Notes under the pieces: model-generated
Database searches by the model: none
What the model was told of the DNA's origin: nothing
Seen by the model: the letters and a program-made list of their open reading frames with translations, nothing else
In this document: positions 37,473-46,367 of the stretch, in pieces
How positions within the stretch are numbered: position 1 is the first letter of the stretch
Layout of the letters: each line of letters opens with the position of its first letter
Translations under genes and position numbers: made by a program
DNA from: Roseomonas sp. KE2513
Lineage (GTDB): Bacteria > Pseudomonadota > Alphaproteobacteria > Acetobacterales > Acetobacteraceae
NCBI RefSeq assembly: GCF_016107305.1
Contig: NZ_RCVR01000017.1
Coordinates: 53,500 to 117,499 of the forward strand
Direction: 5' to 3'
Length of the DNA: 64,000 nucleotides

Positions 37473-38651
37473 ATGCGCTTGCCCTGGGATGCGATGCGGA
37501 CGGCCTCGCGCGGCCACATGCCACGCCGGCCGGCCCCTTCGCGCCTTGCGCGGGCGCTTCTTCCGACCGCGCTTCTCCTCGCAACTCCTCCTTCCCTCCT
37601 TGCCCAGACGCCCCCTGCCGCCATCGCGGGGCCGGCGGCGGATGCGCCGATCCGGCTGCAGGTGGTGGGCGGGTTGGACGGCGTGAGCCAGTACACGCGG
37701 CTTCAGGAGCCCTTTTGGACGCGGCGTCTGCCGGAGGTGACGGGCGGCCGGGTCACGGCCGACATCGCCCCGTTCGATCGCAGCGGCATCCGCGGCCCAG
37801 AGGCGCTGCGCCTGCTCCGGCTGGGCGTCACCCTCTTCGGTACCGCGCTCCTCCCGGTCGTCGCAGCCGAGGAGCCGGAGCTGTCCTCGGTCGACCTGCC
37901 GGGGATCGCCCCCGATATGGAGACGCTCCGGCGCATCGTTGCGGCCAAGCGATCCTGGCTGGAGAATACGCTGCGAGATCGGCACGAGACGGAGCTTCTG
38001 GGTATTTATGTCTACCCGGCGCAGGTCCTCTTCTGTAACCGGCCGCTCTCGGGGATGATGGACCTGCGCGGACGGCGCGTCCGCACCCCCTCCGCCGCCG
38101 TCTCGGAATGGGTCGCGGGCCTCGGCGCTGTCCCGGTCCTGACCACCTTCGCCGAAACCGTCCCCTCCGTGCGGATGGGCATCGTCGAATGCGCCATTAC
38201 CGGCACGCTGTCCGGGTGGCAGATCGGCCTCAACGAGGTCACGACCCACGTCCATGCCATGGCGCTCGGCTGGGGCGTCTCGATCTTCGGTGCGAACAGG
38301 GCGGCCTGGGCGGCCCTGCCCCCAGCCGTGCGGGAGATGCTGCGGAGCGAGCTCTCCGCCCTCGAGGCGAGGATCTGGGACGCGGCCGACACCGAGACCG
38401 GGCTCGGCCTGGCCTGCAACACCGGCCACCCCAACTGCCCCGCCGAACTGATGGCCTCATCGTCCGGTCGACGCGCGAGGGGCCGCATGACCCTCGTTCC
38501 CGTCACACCCGAGGACGACGCCACCCGCCGCCGCCTGGTGAAGGACGTGATCATGCCCCGCTGGGCCGATCGCTGCGGCCCGGGCTGCGCGGAGACCTGG
38601 AACGCGCAGGTCGGCACCGCCCTCGGCATCGCGGCGCCGCAGGAGCGCTGA
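37473..38651 (+). CDS. DctP-like solute-binding protein, likely sensory partner
   Basis: 392 residues, signal peptide (ARALLPTALLLATPPSLLAQ) and a diverged TRAP DctP domain (LRGRRVRTPSAAVSEWVAGLGAVPV, MGIVECAITGTLSGWQIGLNEV). C-terminal part has extra Cys pairs (ACNTGHPNC, CGPGCAETW). No TRAP permease is near; instead a hybrid histidine kinase starts 2 bases after the stop. A periplasmic receptor that informs the kinase is the likely role. GGGAG precedes ATG 37473; ATG 37518 would also leave a signal peptide. Confidence 0.75.
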   Translation: MRLPWDAMRTASRGHMPRRPAPSRLARALLPTALLLATPPSLLAQTPPAAIAGPAADAPIRLQVVGGLDGVSQYTRLQEPFWTRRLPEVTGGRVTADIAPFDRSGIRGPEALRLLRLGVTLFGTALLPVVAAEEPELSSVDLPGIAPDMETLRRIVAAKRSWLENTLRDRHETELLGIYVYPAQVLFCNRPLSGMMDLRGRRVRTPSAAVSEWVAGLGAVPVLTTFAETVPSVRMGIVECAITGTLSGWQIGLNEVTTHVHAMALGWGVSIFGANRAAWAALPPAVREMLRSELSALEARIWDAADTETGLGLACNTGHPNCPAELMASSSGRRARGRMTLVPVTPEDDATRRRLVKDVIMPRWADRCGPGCAETWNAQVGTALGIAAPQER

Positions 38652-38653
38652 CC

Positions 38654-41302
38654 GTGGCGGCACTCACACCAGGCTCCCGTTTCGAGGGGATGGCGATCCC
38701 CGCGCCGGCCGACGGAGGGGTGCGCCGGGCACGCCGGACCTGGCCGCTGCGGCTGCCGTCGAACGGCGGCGCGATCCTCCTGGCCGCGCTCGCGCTGCTC
38801 GCGGCCGAGGCCGAGACGGCCTCGCAGATTGTCCAGCGCGGTCGCGCCACCGCACTTGCCGACGCGCGGGCCGCGGCCACCGCCGCCGCCGAGGGCGCGG
38901 CGACCGCCGTCAACCGCGGCTTCCTCGCGGCGGACAGCGCGCTCGCGGGGCTGCCGAACCTGCTCGCCGCCGCGCTGCCTGGCGGCGACGGCGGAACGGA
39001 GGCCGAGGCCGCCCTGCGCACCGGCACCCTCTCCCGCGTCCTGATGGGCCTGGTGGAGAGCAGTGCCGGCCTCCGCGACCTCACGCTGTTGCCGGCGCAA
39101 GGCGGCGCACCCATCGCCTCAGCCCTGCCGGTTTCCCGCAGGCGCCCGCCGCCTGTGCCGCACGCAGCGCTGCTCCCCGAGGGCACGCCGGTGGCCGGTG
39201 CCGGGGGGCGGCTGACCATCGCCGGCCCCGTGCCCAACCCGGCGACCGGGGAATGGGCATTGTTCCTGTCGCGTCGTGTCTCCCTGCCGGGCCTGCCGCC
39301 GCTGCTGGCCGTCGCGGAGCTGCCGGTCTTCGTCGTCGCCGCCGAGCTCGCTGGCCGGGGCGCCTGGGGCGAGCTGGAAGGTCAGCGTATCCTTCTGGCG
39401 CGGTCGGACGACCGGGTGCTGCTGGCCAGCGCCCCGCACGACGAAGCCCGGATCGGCCGCCCCCTGGCGCGCGCCCTGGCCGAGGGCGTGGAGGCCGGCC
39501 GCGTGATCGGCCTGCGACGCACCCTCTATCCTGCCATCAATGTCGTGGCGGTGCAGGACACCGGGCCGGCGCTGGCCGGCTGGCAGGAGAACGAGCGGCG
39601 CATCCTGCTCGCGGCCGGGGGGCTCGCGATCCTCATTGTCGCGATCACGGGGCTGCTGCTCGCGATGCTCCGGGAGCGGGACCGGGCCGAGGCCGAGCGC
39701 GCCCGTGGGCGGGAACTGCTAGAATCCTCGATCGAGGCCATGTCGGACGGCTTCGTCATGTGGGACGAGCAGGACCGGCTGATCGTCTGCAACCAGCGCT
39801 ACCGCGACTTCTACCGCGAAAGCGCCCCGGCGATCCGCCCTGGCGCCACGATGACCGAGATCATGCTCTACGGTGCTCATCACGGCCAATATCCGCAGGC
39901 CGGCCCCGACAAGGCGCGCTTCGTGGCGGAGGCGATGCAGCACTACCGCCGTGCCTGGAACACCGCACCCGTCGAGCGGCTGCTGCCGGATGGACGATGG
40001 ATCCTCGTGACGGAACGGCGCGTGCCGGGAAGCGGGTCGGTCGGCATCCGGACGGACATCACGCAGCAGAAGCGCGCGGCCGCCGATCTCGCGGCGGCGC
40101 GCGACGAGGCCGCGGCGGCGGGGGCGGCGAAGTCGCGCTTCCTCGCACGGATGAGCCACGAGCTGCGCACGCCGCTGAACGGGGTGCTCGGCATGGCCCA
40201 GGCGTTGGCGAGCGACCCGGCGCTGCCGCCGGCGCATCGCGACCGCGCCGCGATGCTCGAGGCCGCGGGGCGCCACCTGCTGGACGTCGCGAACGACGTG
40301 CTGGACCTCGCCCATGTCGAGGCTGGGCGCATGCCGCTCCGGCGGATGCCGGTCGTCCTCGTGCCGCTGCTGGAGGCCTGCGCCGCGCTGATCCGCCCCG
40401 GCGCTTCCGCTGCGGGCATCGCCGTGGCCACCGAGCACGACGCCTCGCTGCCGGAAGCGGTGCTGCTGGACCCGATGAGGGTCCGACAGCTCGTGCTGAA
40501 CCTTCTCTCCAATGCCGTGAAGTTCTCGCCGGAGGGGGGGCTCGTCCGGTTGCGGAGCCGGTGCACGGCGGAGGGTGCGGGACCGCCGCGGCTTCGCCTC
40601 GAGGTCCTGGACCAAGGACCCGGGGTTCCCGCCAGCGAGCGCGCGAAGGTCTTCCACGATTTCGTCCGCCTGCACCACGCGGCCGCGACCCCGCGCAGCG
40701 AGGGCTTCGGCCTCGGCCTCGCAATTGCCCAAGGAATCGTCGCGGCGATGAGTGGCCGGATCGGGGTGGAGGACAACCCGGACGCGGCCGCCCAAGGCGG
40801 GACCGGCGCCTGCTTCTGGGTGGAGCTGCCGCTTGAGGCAGGCGAGATTCCCGAGCTTGCACCCGCGCCCGAAGTCGCTGCGGCGCACGGGCTGCGTTCG
40901 CTGCGGGTCCTGGTTGTAGACGACGTGCAGACGAACCGGCTGGTGGCCGGCGCCCTGCTGGAGCGCGCCGGGCACCGGGCGGAACTGGTGGAGAGCGGGG
41001 AGAGGGCGCTGGCGGCGGTGGCCCATGCTGCCGGGAAGGGGGAGCCCTTCGACGCCGTGTTGATGGACCTTGCAATGCCCGGGATGGATGGGCTGGAGGC
41101 CGCGCGGCGCCTGCGCGCCCTGCCGCCGAAGGAGGGCGGGACCGTGGCCGTGGTGGCACTGACTGCGGGCGTGATGGAAACCGACATCGCCGCCTGCCGC
41201 GCCACGGGCATGGCCGGCTACCTGTCCAAGCCCCTCACGCAGGAGGCGCTGCAGGCGGAGCTGGCGCGGATCGTGCCCGCCTCGCAGCCCGCCCTGGGAT
41301 GA
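38654..41302 (+). CDS. hybrid sensor histidine kinase (periplasmic sensor-PAS-HK-REC)
   Basis: 882 residues from a GTG start with AGGAGCG. Order: membrane helix near 35-52, ~270-residue periplasmic sensor, second helix (about 315-340, LLAAGGLAILIVAITGLLLAML), PAS domain (about 355-475, DGFVMWDEQDRLIVCNQRYRDFY), coiled linker, HisKA with His502 in SHELRTPLNG, HATPase with NLLSNAVKF and GFGLGLAI, and a receiver with Asp805 in MDLAMPGMDG and Lys in SKPL. Co-translated with the DctP-like protein. No separate output regulator is next to it, so the phosphorelay target lies elsewhere. Confidence 0.9.
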   Translation: MAALTPGSRFEGMAIPAPADGGVRRARRTWPLRLPSNGGAILLAALALLAAEAETASQIVQRGRATALADARAAATAAAEGAATAVNRGFLAADSALAGLPNLLAAALPGGDGGTEAEAALRTGTLSRVLMGLVESSAGLRDLTLLPAQGGAPIASALPVSRRRPPPVPHAALLPEGTPVAGAGGRLTIAGPVPNPATGEWALFLSRRVSLPGLPPLLAVAELPVFVVAAELAGRGAWGELEGQRILLARSDDRVLLASAPHDEARIGRPLARALAEGVEAGRVIGLRRTLYPAINVVAVQDTGPALAGWQENERRILLAAGGLAILIVAITGLLLAMLRERDRAEAERARGRELLESSIEAMSDGFVMWDEQDRLIVCNQRYRDFYRESAPAIRPGATMTEIMLYGAHHGQYPQAGPDKARFVAEAMQHYRRAWNTAPVERLLPDGRWILVTERRVPGSGSVGIRTDITQQKRAAADLAAARDEAAAAGAAKSRFLARMSHELRTPLNGVLGMAQALASDPALPPAHRDRAAMLEAAGRHLLDVANDVLDLAHVEAGRMPLRRMPVVLVPLLEACAALIRPGASAAGIAVATEHDASLPEAVLLDPMRVRQLVLNLLSNAVKFSPEGGLVRLRSRCTAEGAGPPRLRLEVLDQGPGVPASERAKVFHDFVRLHHAAATPRSEGFGLGLAIAQGIVAAMSGRIGVEDNPDAAAQGGTGACFWVELPLEAGEIPELAPAPEVAAAHGLRSLRVLVVDDVQTNRLVAGALLERAGHRAELVESGERALAAVAHAAGKGEPFDAVLMDLAMPGMDGLEAARRLRALPPKEGGTVAVVALTAGVMETDIAACRATGMAGYLSKPLTQEALQAELARIVPASQPALG

Positions 41303-41306
41303 GGCG

Positions 41307-42320
41307 TCAGAAACCCTCCGCCGCGACCTCCTCCGCCCGGCGCCAGACGCGGAGAAAATTGCCGGCCCAGAGTGCGCCGATCGCTTCGCGGTCGTAGCCG
41401 CGGCGGTGCAGCGCCTCGGTCAGGCCGCCCGTTTCGCCCGCGTGCATCCAGCCTCTGACACCACCGCCGCCGTCGAAGTCGGAGGACAGGCCGACATGCT
41501 CGAGACCGATGCGGCGCACGGCGTGGTCCACGTGGTCCGCGATGTCTTCAACGCTCGCGGCGAAGCGCCCATCGGGTCCGGGGTCGCGCAGGAAGGCGGG
41601 CACGGCCGTGATCTGAATCAGCCCGCCTGAATCCCGGAGCGCGTCGAGCTGGGCGTCATCGAGGTTGCGCGGGTGGGCACGCAGCGCGGCGCAGCAGGCG
41701 TGGGTAGCAACGATGGGTGCGCGCGAGCACTCCACCGCCTGCATCATCGAATCGCGGGAGGCGTGGGAGACGTCCACGAGCATTCCCAGCCGGTTCATTT
41801 CCTCCACCGCCTGCCGGCCGAGGGGGGAGAGACCGCCGTGCAGGACCGCCGGCTCCGGCCGGCCGTGGCGCGGGCGGGCGGCGTCGGCGAGGTCGTTGTG
41901 CCCGTCATGGGTGAGGGTGAGATAGATCGCCCCCAGCCCGCGCCAGAGCGCGAGGCGGGAGAGATCGTGGCCCATGGCATTGCCATTCTCGACAGCCAGC
42001 AACACCGCCGTGGCGCCGAGGGCGTGGGCGGCCTCCAGCTCCGCCACGCGAGTGACGATACGGCGGCCCTCGCCATGGGCGGTGTCGCGGATGTGGCGGA
42101 GCATGGCCTCGGCGCGAGCGCCGGCCTCCGCGTGGTCCTCGGGCGTGCGCGGGCCCTGCGGCGTATAGGCGATGAAGACCACCGCCTTTAGCCCGCCGGC
42201 CTTCATCCGGGCGAAATCGACGTTCCGCTGCGTCGTCCCGCGCGGGTCGATCATCTCCGGCCAGGGGATGTCGACATGGGTGTCGAGGGTGAGGGTTTCG
42301 GCGTGGATTTCGGCGTGCAT
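41307..42320 (-). CDS. membrane dipeptidase (peptidase M19)
   Basis: 337-residue zinc enzyme of the renal-dipeptidase family, often acting on dipeptides with a C-terminal D-residue. Ligands: DTHVDIPW (first His-x-Asp), bridging Glu in LAVENGNAMG, DVSHAS and ATHACCAALRAHPRN. No signal sequence, so cytoplasmic. Its start is 4 bases from the stop of the serine hydrolase gene on the same strand: one operon. Confidence 0.9.
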   Translation of the reverse strand: MHAEIHAETLTLDTHVDIPWPEMIDPRGTTQRNVDFARMKAGGLKAVVFIAYTPQGPRTPEDHAEAGARAEAMLRHIRDTAHGEGRRIVTRVAELEAAHALGATAVLLAVENGNAMGHDLSRLALWRGLGAIYLTLTHDGHNDLADAARPRHGRPEPAVLHGGLSPLGRQAVEEMNRLGMLVDVSHASRDSMMQAVECSRAPIVATHACCAALRAHPRNLDDAQLDALRDSGGLIQITAVPAFLRDPGPDGRFAASVEDIADHVDHAVRRIGLEHVGLSSDFDGGGGVRGWMHAGETGGLTEALHRRGYDREAIGALWAGNFLRVWRRAEEVAAEGF

Positions 42321-42324
42321 GGCT

Positions 42325-43425
42325 TCAGTTCGTGCGGGCGTCGGAGACGCGGGCGATCATCCCTGGCAGGGCCTCAGGGTGGAGCCAGCGAAAGACGGCG
42401 ACGAGGCGGGTGGCGGGCTCGATCCAGATCGTATTCCCACCCGCGCCGACGGCGAAGAGGCTGGCGCGGTCGGCTTTCGGGAAGCGGCCGCTGCTGTTGA
42501 GCCACCAGAGCAGGCCGTAGTCCGGGTGCAGCGACACCGGCTCGCCAGAGGCTGCGACCCAGCCTTCGGGCAGGATGCGGCGGCCGTTCCAAGTGCCGTC
42601 GTTCAGCATCAGCAGGCCGAGTCGCGCCTGGTCCTCGGCATGAGTGACGATGCCGCCGCCCCAGTGGCCGCCGCCGGGCACGGAAACGACAGGTTCGCCG
42701 CCGAGATCGACGGTGGAGGTGCGGTAGCCCTCCCAGCGCCAGTCGGGGGAGGCGCCGATGGGTTCCATCACCCGTTCCAGCCAGATTTCCGGCAGGGCGC
42801 GGCCGAAGGTGCGGAGAAGGGCGAGGGAGAGGACGTTCACGCGGACGTCGTTGTATTCCCAGTGTTTGCCGGGCTCGGCGAGGGGGCGGGGCCAGCCTTT
42901 CGGCTTCTTTCCCTCGCTCGCGAGATCGCGGCCGCGGTCGATCTGGTCCGCCTTGCCGAAGAGCGTGCCCTCCCACTCGCTCGTCTGCTGGAGCAGCATC
43001 CGCCAGGTGATGGCGCCGTTGCGCGGGCCGTCGAAGGCGGGGTCGTCGACGCTTTCCGAAACGCGGGCGTCGAGGTCGGGGATCAGCCCGTCGCCACGGG
43101 CAATGCCCGCGAGGACCGAGAGGCAGGACTTCGCGACCGAGAAGGTCATGTCGGCCTGGCGGGTGTCGCCCCAGCGCGCCGCCAGCACGCCGTCGCGTAG
43201 GATCAGCCCATTGGGCGCGCCGCGCGACTGGACGGGGCCGAGCACCTCATTGTCGGGTGCCGGCTCGAAGTGGCCGCCTTCCAGATGCGCGAGGAGGTCG
43301 CGGGGGAAAGGCGTCTCGCGGGACTCGGCGAAGGCGACAGCCTCGCCAAGCTTCGCCGGGTCGAAACCGAGGGATTCGGGCGCGGCCTCGGGGAACGGGG
43401 CCGGGTGGGGGGCGGGGAAGGTCAT
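42325..43425 (-). CDS. beta-lactamase family serine hydrolase
   Basis: 366 residues of the class C / DD-peptidase-like fold. The nucleophile is in FSVAKS (SxxK), the YxN motif is EYNDVRVN and the GGG region is VPGGGHWGGG. Such proteins are esterases, D-amino-peptidases or transesterases. No signal peptide seen. First gene of an operon with the M19 dipeptidase, which hints at peptide or D-amino-acid amide turnover. Start chosen at ATG 43425. Confidence 0.88.
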   Translation of the reverse strand: MTFPAPHPAPFPEAAPESLGFDPAKLGEAVAFAESRETPFPRDLLAHLEGGHFEPAPDNEVLGPVQSRGAPNGLILRDGVLAARWGDTRQADMTFSVAKSCLSVLAGIARGDGLIPDLDARVSESVDDPAFDGPRNGAITWRMLLQQTSEWEGTLFGKADQIDRGRDLASEGKKPKGWPRPLAEPGKHWEYNDVRVNVLSLALLRTFGRALPEIWLERVMEPIGASPDWRWEGYRTSTVDLGGEPVVSVPGGGHWGGGIVTHAEDQARLGLLMLNDGTWNGRRILPEGWVAASGEPVSLHPDYGLLWWLNSSGRFPKADRASLFAVGAGGNTIWIEPATRLVAVFRWLHPEALPGMIARVSDARTN

Positions 43426-43518
43426 GACGGCGCAAACTGGACCGATGCGCGCCGGAGGGCAAAGGGGGTGGCCCGGCCCTGCCTTGGTGAACGGACCCGA
43501 GATAACCATATTCCGCGC

Positions 43519-44091
43519 ATGATCGAGAACCCTGCTTCCCCACCCGCCGGCTCCGAGGTCGCGCTCCTCGGCGGCGGCTGCTTCTGGTGCCTCGACGCCG
43601 TGTACCGCAACCTGCAAGGCGTCTCCGAGGTGCTGTCCGGCTATGCCGGGGGCCATGTGGACAACCCCTCCTACGAGCAGGTCTGCGGCAAGCGGACGGG
43701 CCATGCGGAGGTGGTGCGCGTGGTCTTCGACCCCGCCGTGGTCTCTTACGCGGACATCCTCCGGGTTTTTTTCACGATCCACGACCCGACCACGAAGGAC
43801 CGCCAGGGCGCCGATGTGGGCCCGCAATACCGCAGCGTGATCTTTTTCGACGGAGCCCAGCAGGAGGCGACCGCGAAGGAGGTGATGGCCGAGGTAGAGC
43901 GGGAGGGCCTCTATGACGGGCTCATCGTGACCGAGCTTGCCCCTGCGCCGACCTTCTGGACGGCTGAGGCGGAGCACCAGGACTACTTCAACCGCAACCC
44001 GTGGTCGGGCTACTGCCGTGCCGTCGTGGCGCCGAAGGTGGCCAAGTTCCGCAAGGGCTTCGCCCATCGCCTGAAGGAGCGCGCGGCATGA
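43519..44091 (+). CDS. msrA: peptide methionine sulfoxide reductase MsrA
   Basis: 190 residues. Catalytic GCFWC with Cys21 sits near the N-terminus; GYAGGHVDNPSYEQVC and HQDYFNRNPWSGYC complete the family. Reduces the S-epimer of methionine sulfoxide. Overlaps msrB (ATGA), so the two stereo-complementary enzymes are made together. Confidence 0.95.
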   Translation: MIENPASPPAGSEVALLGGGCFWCLDAVYRNLQGVSEVLSGYAGGHVDNPSYEQVCGKRTGHAEVVRVVFDPAVVSYADILRVFFTIHDPTTKDRQGADVGPQYRSVIFFDGAQQEATAKEVMAEVEREGLYDGLIVTELAPAPTFWTAEAEHQDYFNRNPWSGYCRAVVAPKVAKFRKGFAHRLKERAA

Positions 44092-44513
44092 GCGACGAGA
44101 GCTACCCGATCCAGCGCAGTGACGCCGAGTGGCGGGAGAGCCTCTCGCCCGAGGCCTATCGCGTGCTGCGCCACCACGGTACGGAGCGCCCCGGCACCAG
44201 CCCGCTGAACGTCGAGAAGCGGGACGGCGTGTTCCACTGCGCCGGCTGCCAGTCGCCGCTCTTCACGAGCGACACGAAGTACGAGAGCGGCAGCGGCTGG
44301 CCCTCCTTCTGGAAGCCGATCGAGGGCGCCGTCCGCACCACGACCGACCGCTCCCACTTCATGACCCGGACGGAGGTGCACTGCGCCACCTGCGGCGGGC
44401 ATCTAGGCCATGTCTTCCCTGACGGTCCGCGCCCGACCGGGGAGCGCTACTGCATGAACGGCGCCTCGCTCAGCTTTCACCCGCGGGATGAGGACGGCGC
44501 GGCCGTCGAGTAG
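44088..44513 (+). CDS. msrB: peptide methionine sulfoxide reductase MsrB
   Basis: 141 residues. Structural zinc site from two CxxC pairs (CAGC and CATC), and the catalytic Cys in RYCMNGASL. Reduces the R-epimer. No signal peptide, so cytoplasmic, like MsrA. A short CCCCGT/ACGGGG hairpin lies 45 bases after the stop, without a T-run. Confidence 0.95.
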   Translation: MSDESYPIQRSDAEWRESLSPEAYRVLRHHGTERPGTSPLNVEKRDGVFHCAGCQSPLFTSDTKYESGSGWPSFWKPIEGAVRTTTDRSHFMTRTEVHCATCGGHLGHVFPDGPRPTGERYCMNGASLSFHPRDEDGAAVE

Positions 44514-44647
44514 CGCCGGCGCCGCACTGGGCATCGAATGCCGTGGCTGAAGCGCTGCCCCGTGATAAACGGGGTGGCGCGGCACAGGGCGTCATCTTAT
44601 TCCCGGAACCGCCCTTCGCAACGCATCCGGCCCGGAGCCAACCGTCC

Positions 44648-45625
44648 ATGCGCAGCTACCTTCTCGCGCTGCCCCTTCTCCTCGGTTGGAGCATACAGGG
44701 GGCGAAGGCGGAGGTGCTCTTCGTCGTCAACTCCATGGATCCGGGCATTCAGGTGCTGGACGCGGCGACGCGGACGGAGTTGCGGCAGATCCCGGTGCTG
44801 CGCGAGCCGCACCACCTCGTCCTCTCCCCCGCGCGCGACGTGCTGCTCGTCGGCGATTCGGGGGGCAACGAAATCCTCTTCATCGATCCGGCCACCGGCG
44901 AGCTGCGCAAGCGGGAGCGGATTGCGAACCCCTACAATCTCGAGTTCAGCCCGGACGGGAAGATGCTGGTCGTCACCGGCCTTCGCCGTGACCAGGTGGA
45001 CATCTATGCCTGGGAGGCAGGGACGGCGAGCCTCAACCTCCTCGGCCGCGTGAAGCCGGGCGACATGCCCAGCCACATCGCCTACCGACCCGACAGCAAG
45101 ATGGCCTACGTCACCGTGCAGGGCAGCCGTGCCATCGCGGCGATCGACCTCGAGACGCGGCAGATCGCCTGGACGATGCAGGTCGGGCGCGAGCCGGCGG
45201 GGATCATCTGGCACAACGGCAAGCTTCTCGTCGGCGTCATGGGCTCGGATTTCGTCGCCGTGGTGGACCCGGAGGGGCGCCGCGTGGAGCGCCAGATCAA
45301 GGTCGGCCGCGGGGCCCATGCCCTGTTCCAGTCTCCGGGCGGCGGGCCGGTTTACGTGACCAGCCGGGTGGACAGCCGCATCACCGCGCTCGACCCGGTC
45401 ACCCTCGACATCATGCGCGTCTACGACGTGCCGGGCGGACCGGACTGCATTTCCTTCGACGAGCGGGGGCGGCTCTGGACCACGCTGCGCTGGACTCGGC
45501 AGATCGGCCTGCTGGATCCGGAGACCGGGGAGGTCTCGACCTCGCCCGTCGGGCGCTCGCCGCACGGCATCCTCTTCCAGACGCGCAACCTGGCCCCGCG
45601 CGCCGATGCGACAGCCGCGCGCTAG
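44648..45625 (+). CDS. secreted YVTN-type beta-propeller protein
   Basis: 325 residues with a signal peptide (LLALPLLLGWSIQGAKA) and about six to seven blades of ~40 residues (VLFVVNSMDPGIQVLDAATR, VLLVGDSGGNEILFIDPATG, MLVVTGLRRDQVDIYAWEAG, MAYVTVQGSRAIAAIDLETR and so on). Periplasmic, probably a binding scaffold. The deacetylase gene starts inside its last 20 bases, so the two are tightly coupled. Confidence 0.8.
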   Translation: MRSYLLALPLLLGWSIQGAKAEVLFVVNSMDPGIQVLDAATRTELRQIPVLREPHHLVLSPARDVLLVGDSGGNEILFIDPATGELRKRERIANPYNLEFSPDGKMLVVTGLRRDQVDIYAWEAGTASLNLLGRVKPGDMPSHIAYRPDSKMAYVTVQGSRAIAAIDLETRQIAWTMQVGREPAGIIWHNGKLLVGVMGSDFVAVVDPEGRRVERQIKVGRGAHALFQSPGGGPVYVTSRVDSRITALDPVTLDIMRVYDVPGGPDCISFDERGRLWTTLRWTRQIGLLDPETGEVSTSPVGRSPHGILFQTRNLAPRADATAAR

Positions 45626-46367
45626 CCTGCGGCGACTGCTGCTGGCAGGGATGGCGGCGCTGATAGCTCTGCCGGCCGCCGCCCAGAGTTGCCGCGGCAC
45701 GCTCTACCTGACGATCGACACCGGCTGGTCGCGGGAGGCGGAGGAGATCGCGGCCATCCTCCGCCGCCGAAACGTGCGCGCCACGCTCTTCGTGGCCGAC
45801 GAGCCGACGGCGCGTGGCGAGCGCACCCTCTCACCGGCCTGGGCGTCCTTCTGGCGGGCGCGGGCGGCGGAGGGGCATGTCTTCGCCAGCCACACCTGGC
45901 GGCACTGGTATTTCTCCGGCGATGCCGGGTCGGGGCGCACGCGCTACGCCTCGCGCGCGGGCGAAGGGTCCGAGGTGTTGGACCAGGCGGCGCTCTGCGC
46001 CGAGCTGGAGCAGCCGATCCAGGCGCTGCGGGCCATGGTGCCGAACGCGACCGTGCTGCCGCTCTGGCGCGCGCCGGGCGGGCGCACCACGCCGGGTGCG
46101 ATCGCCATGGCGCGGCAATGCGGGCTTACCCATCAGGGCTGGACGGCCAACGGCTTCCTCGGCGACGAGCTGGACGCCAGCGCCCATCCAAACCGCGCGC
46201 TGCTGGCCAGCAATCTCGCGCGCATCCGCGACGGAGAGGTGCTGATCATGCACTGGGGGGTCCGCAGCAGGCGAGAGCCCTTCGCCGGCATCCTTGAACC
46301 CTTGATTGCCGGGCTCCAGGAGCGCGGCTTCTGCTTCGCCACGCTTCCGGCGGAGGGCCGCCGCTGA
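45606..46367 (+). CDS. exported polysaccharide deacetylase-like protein (CE4/NodB)
   Basis: 253 residues, signal peptide to about 27. NodB motifs: TIDTG (Asp38 is the expected catalytic base; the second, metal-binding Asp is Thr39), SHTWRH with His96 and His100, WRAPGGR with Arg155, and LIMHWG near the C-terminus. The missing second Asp makes metal binding unusual. Next gene starts at its stop (TGATG). Likely acts on a periplasmic glycan. Confidence 0.82.
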   Translation: MRQPRASLRRLLLAGMAALIALPAAAQSCRGTLYLTIDTGWSREAEEIAAILRRRNVRATLFVADEPTARGERTLSPAWASFWRARAAEGHVFASHTWRHWYFSGDAGSGRTRYASRAGEGSEVLDQAALCAELEQPIQALRAMVPNATVLPLWRAPGGRTTPGAIAMARQCGLTHQGWTANGFLGDELDASAHPNRALLASNLARIRDGEVLIMHWGVRSRREPFAGILEPLIAGLQERGFCFATLPAEGRR

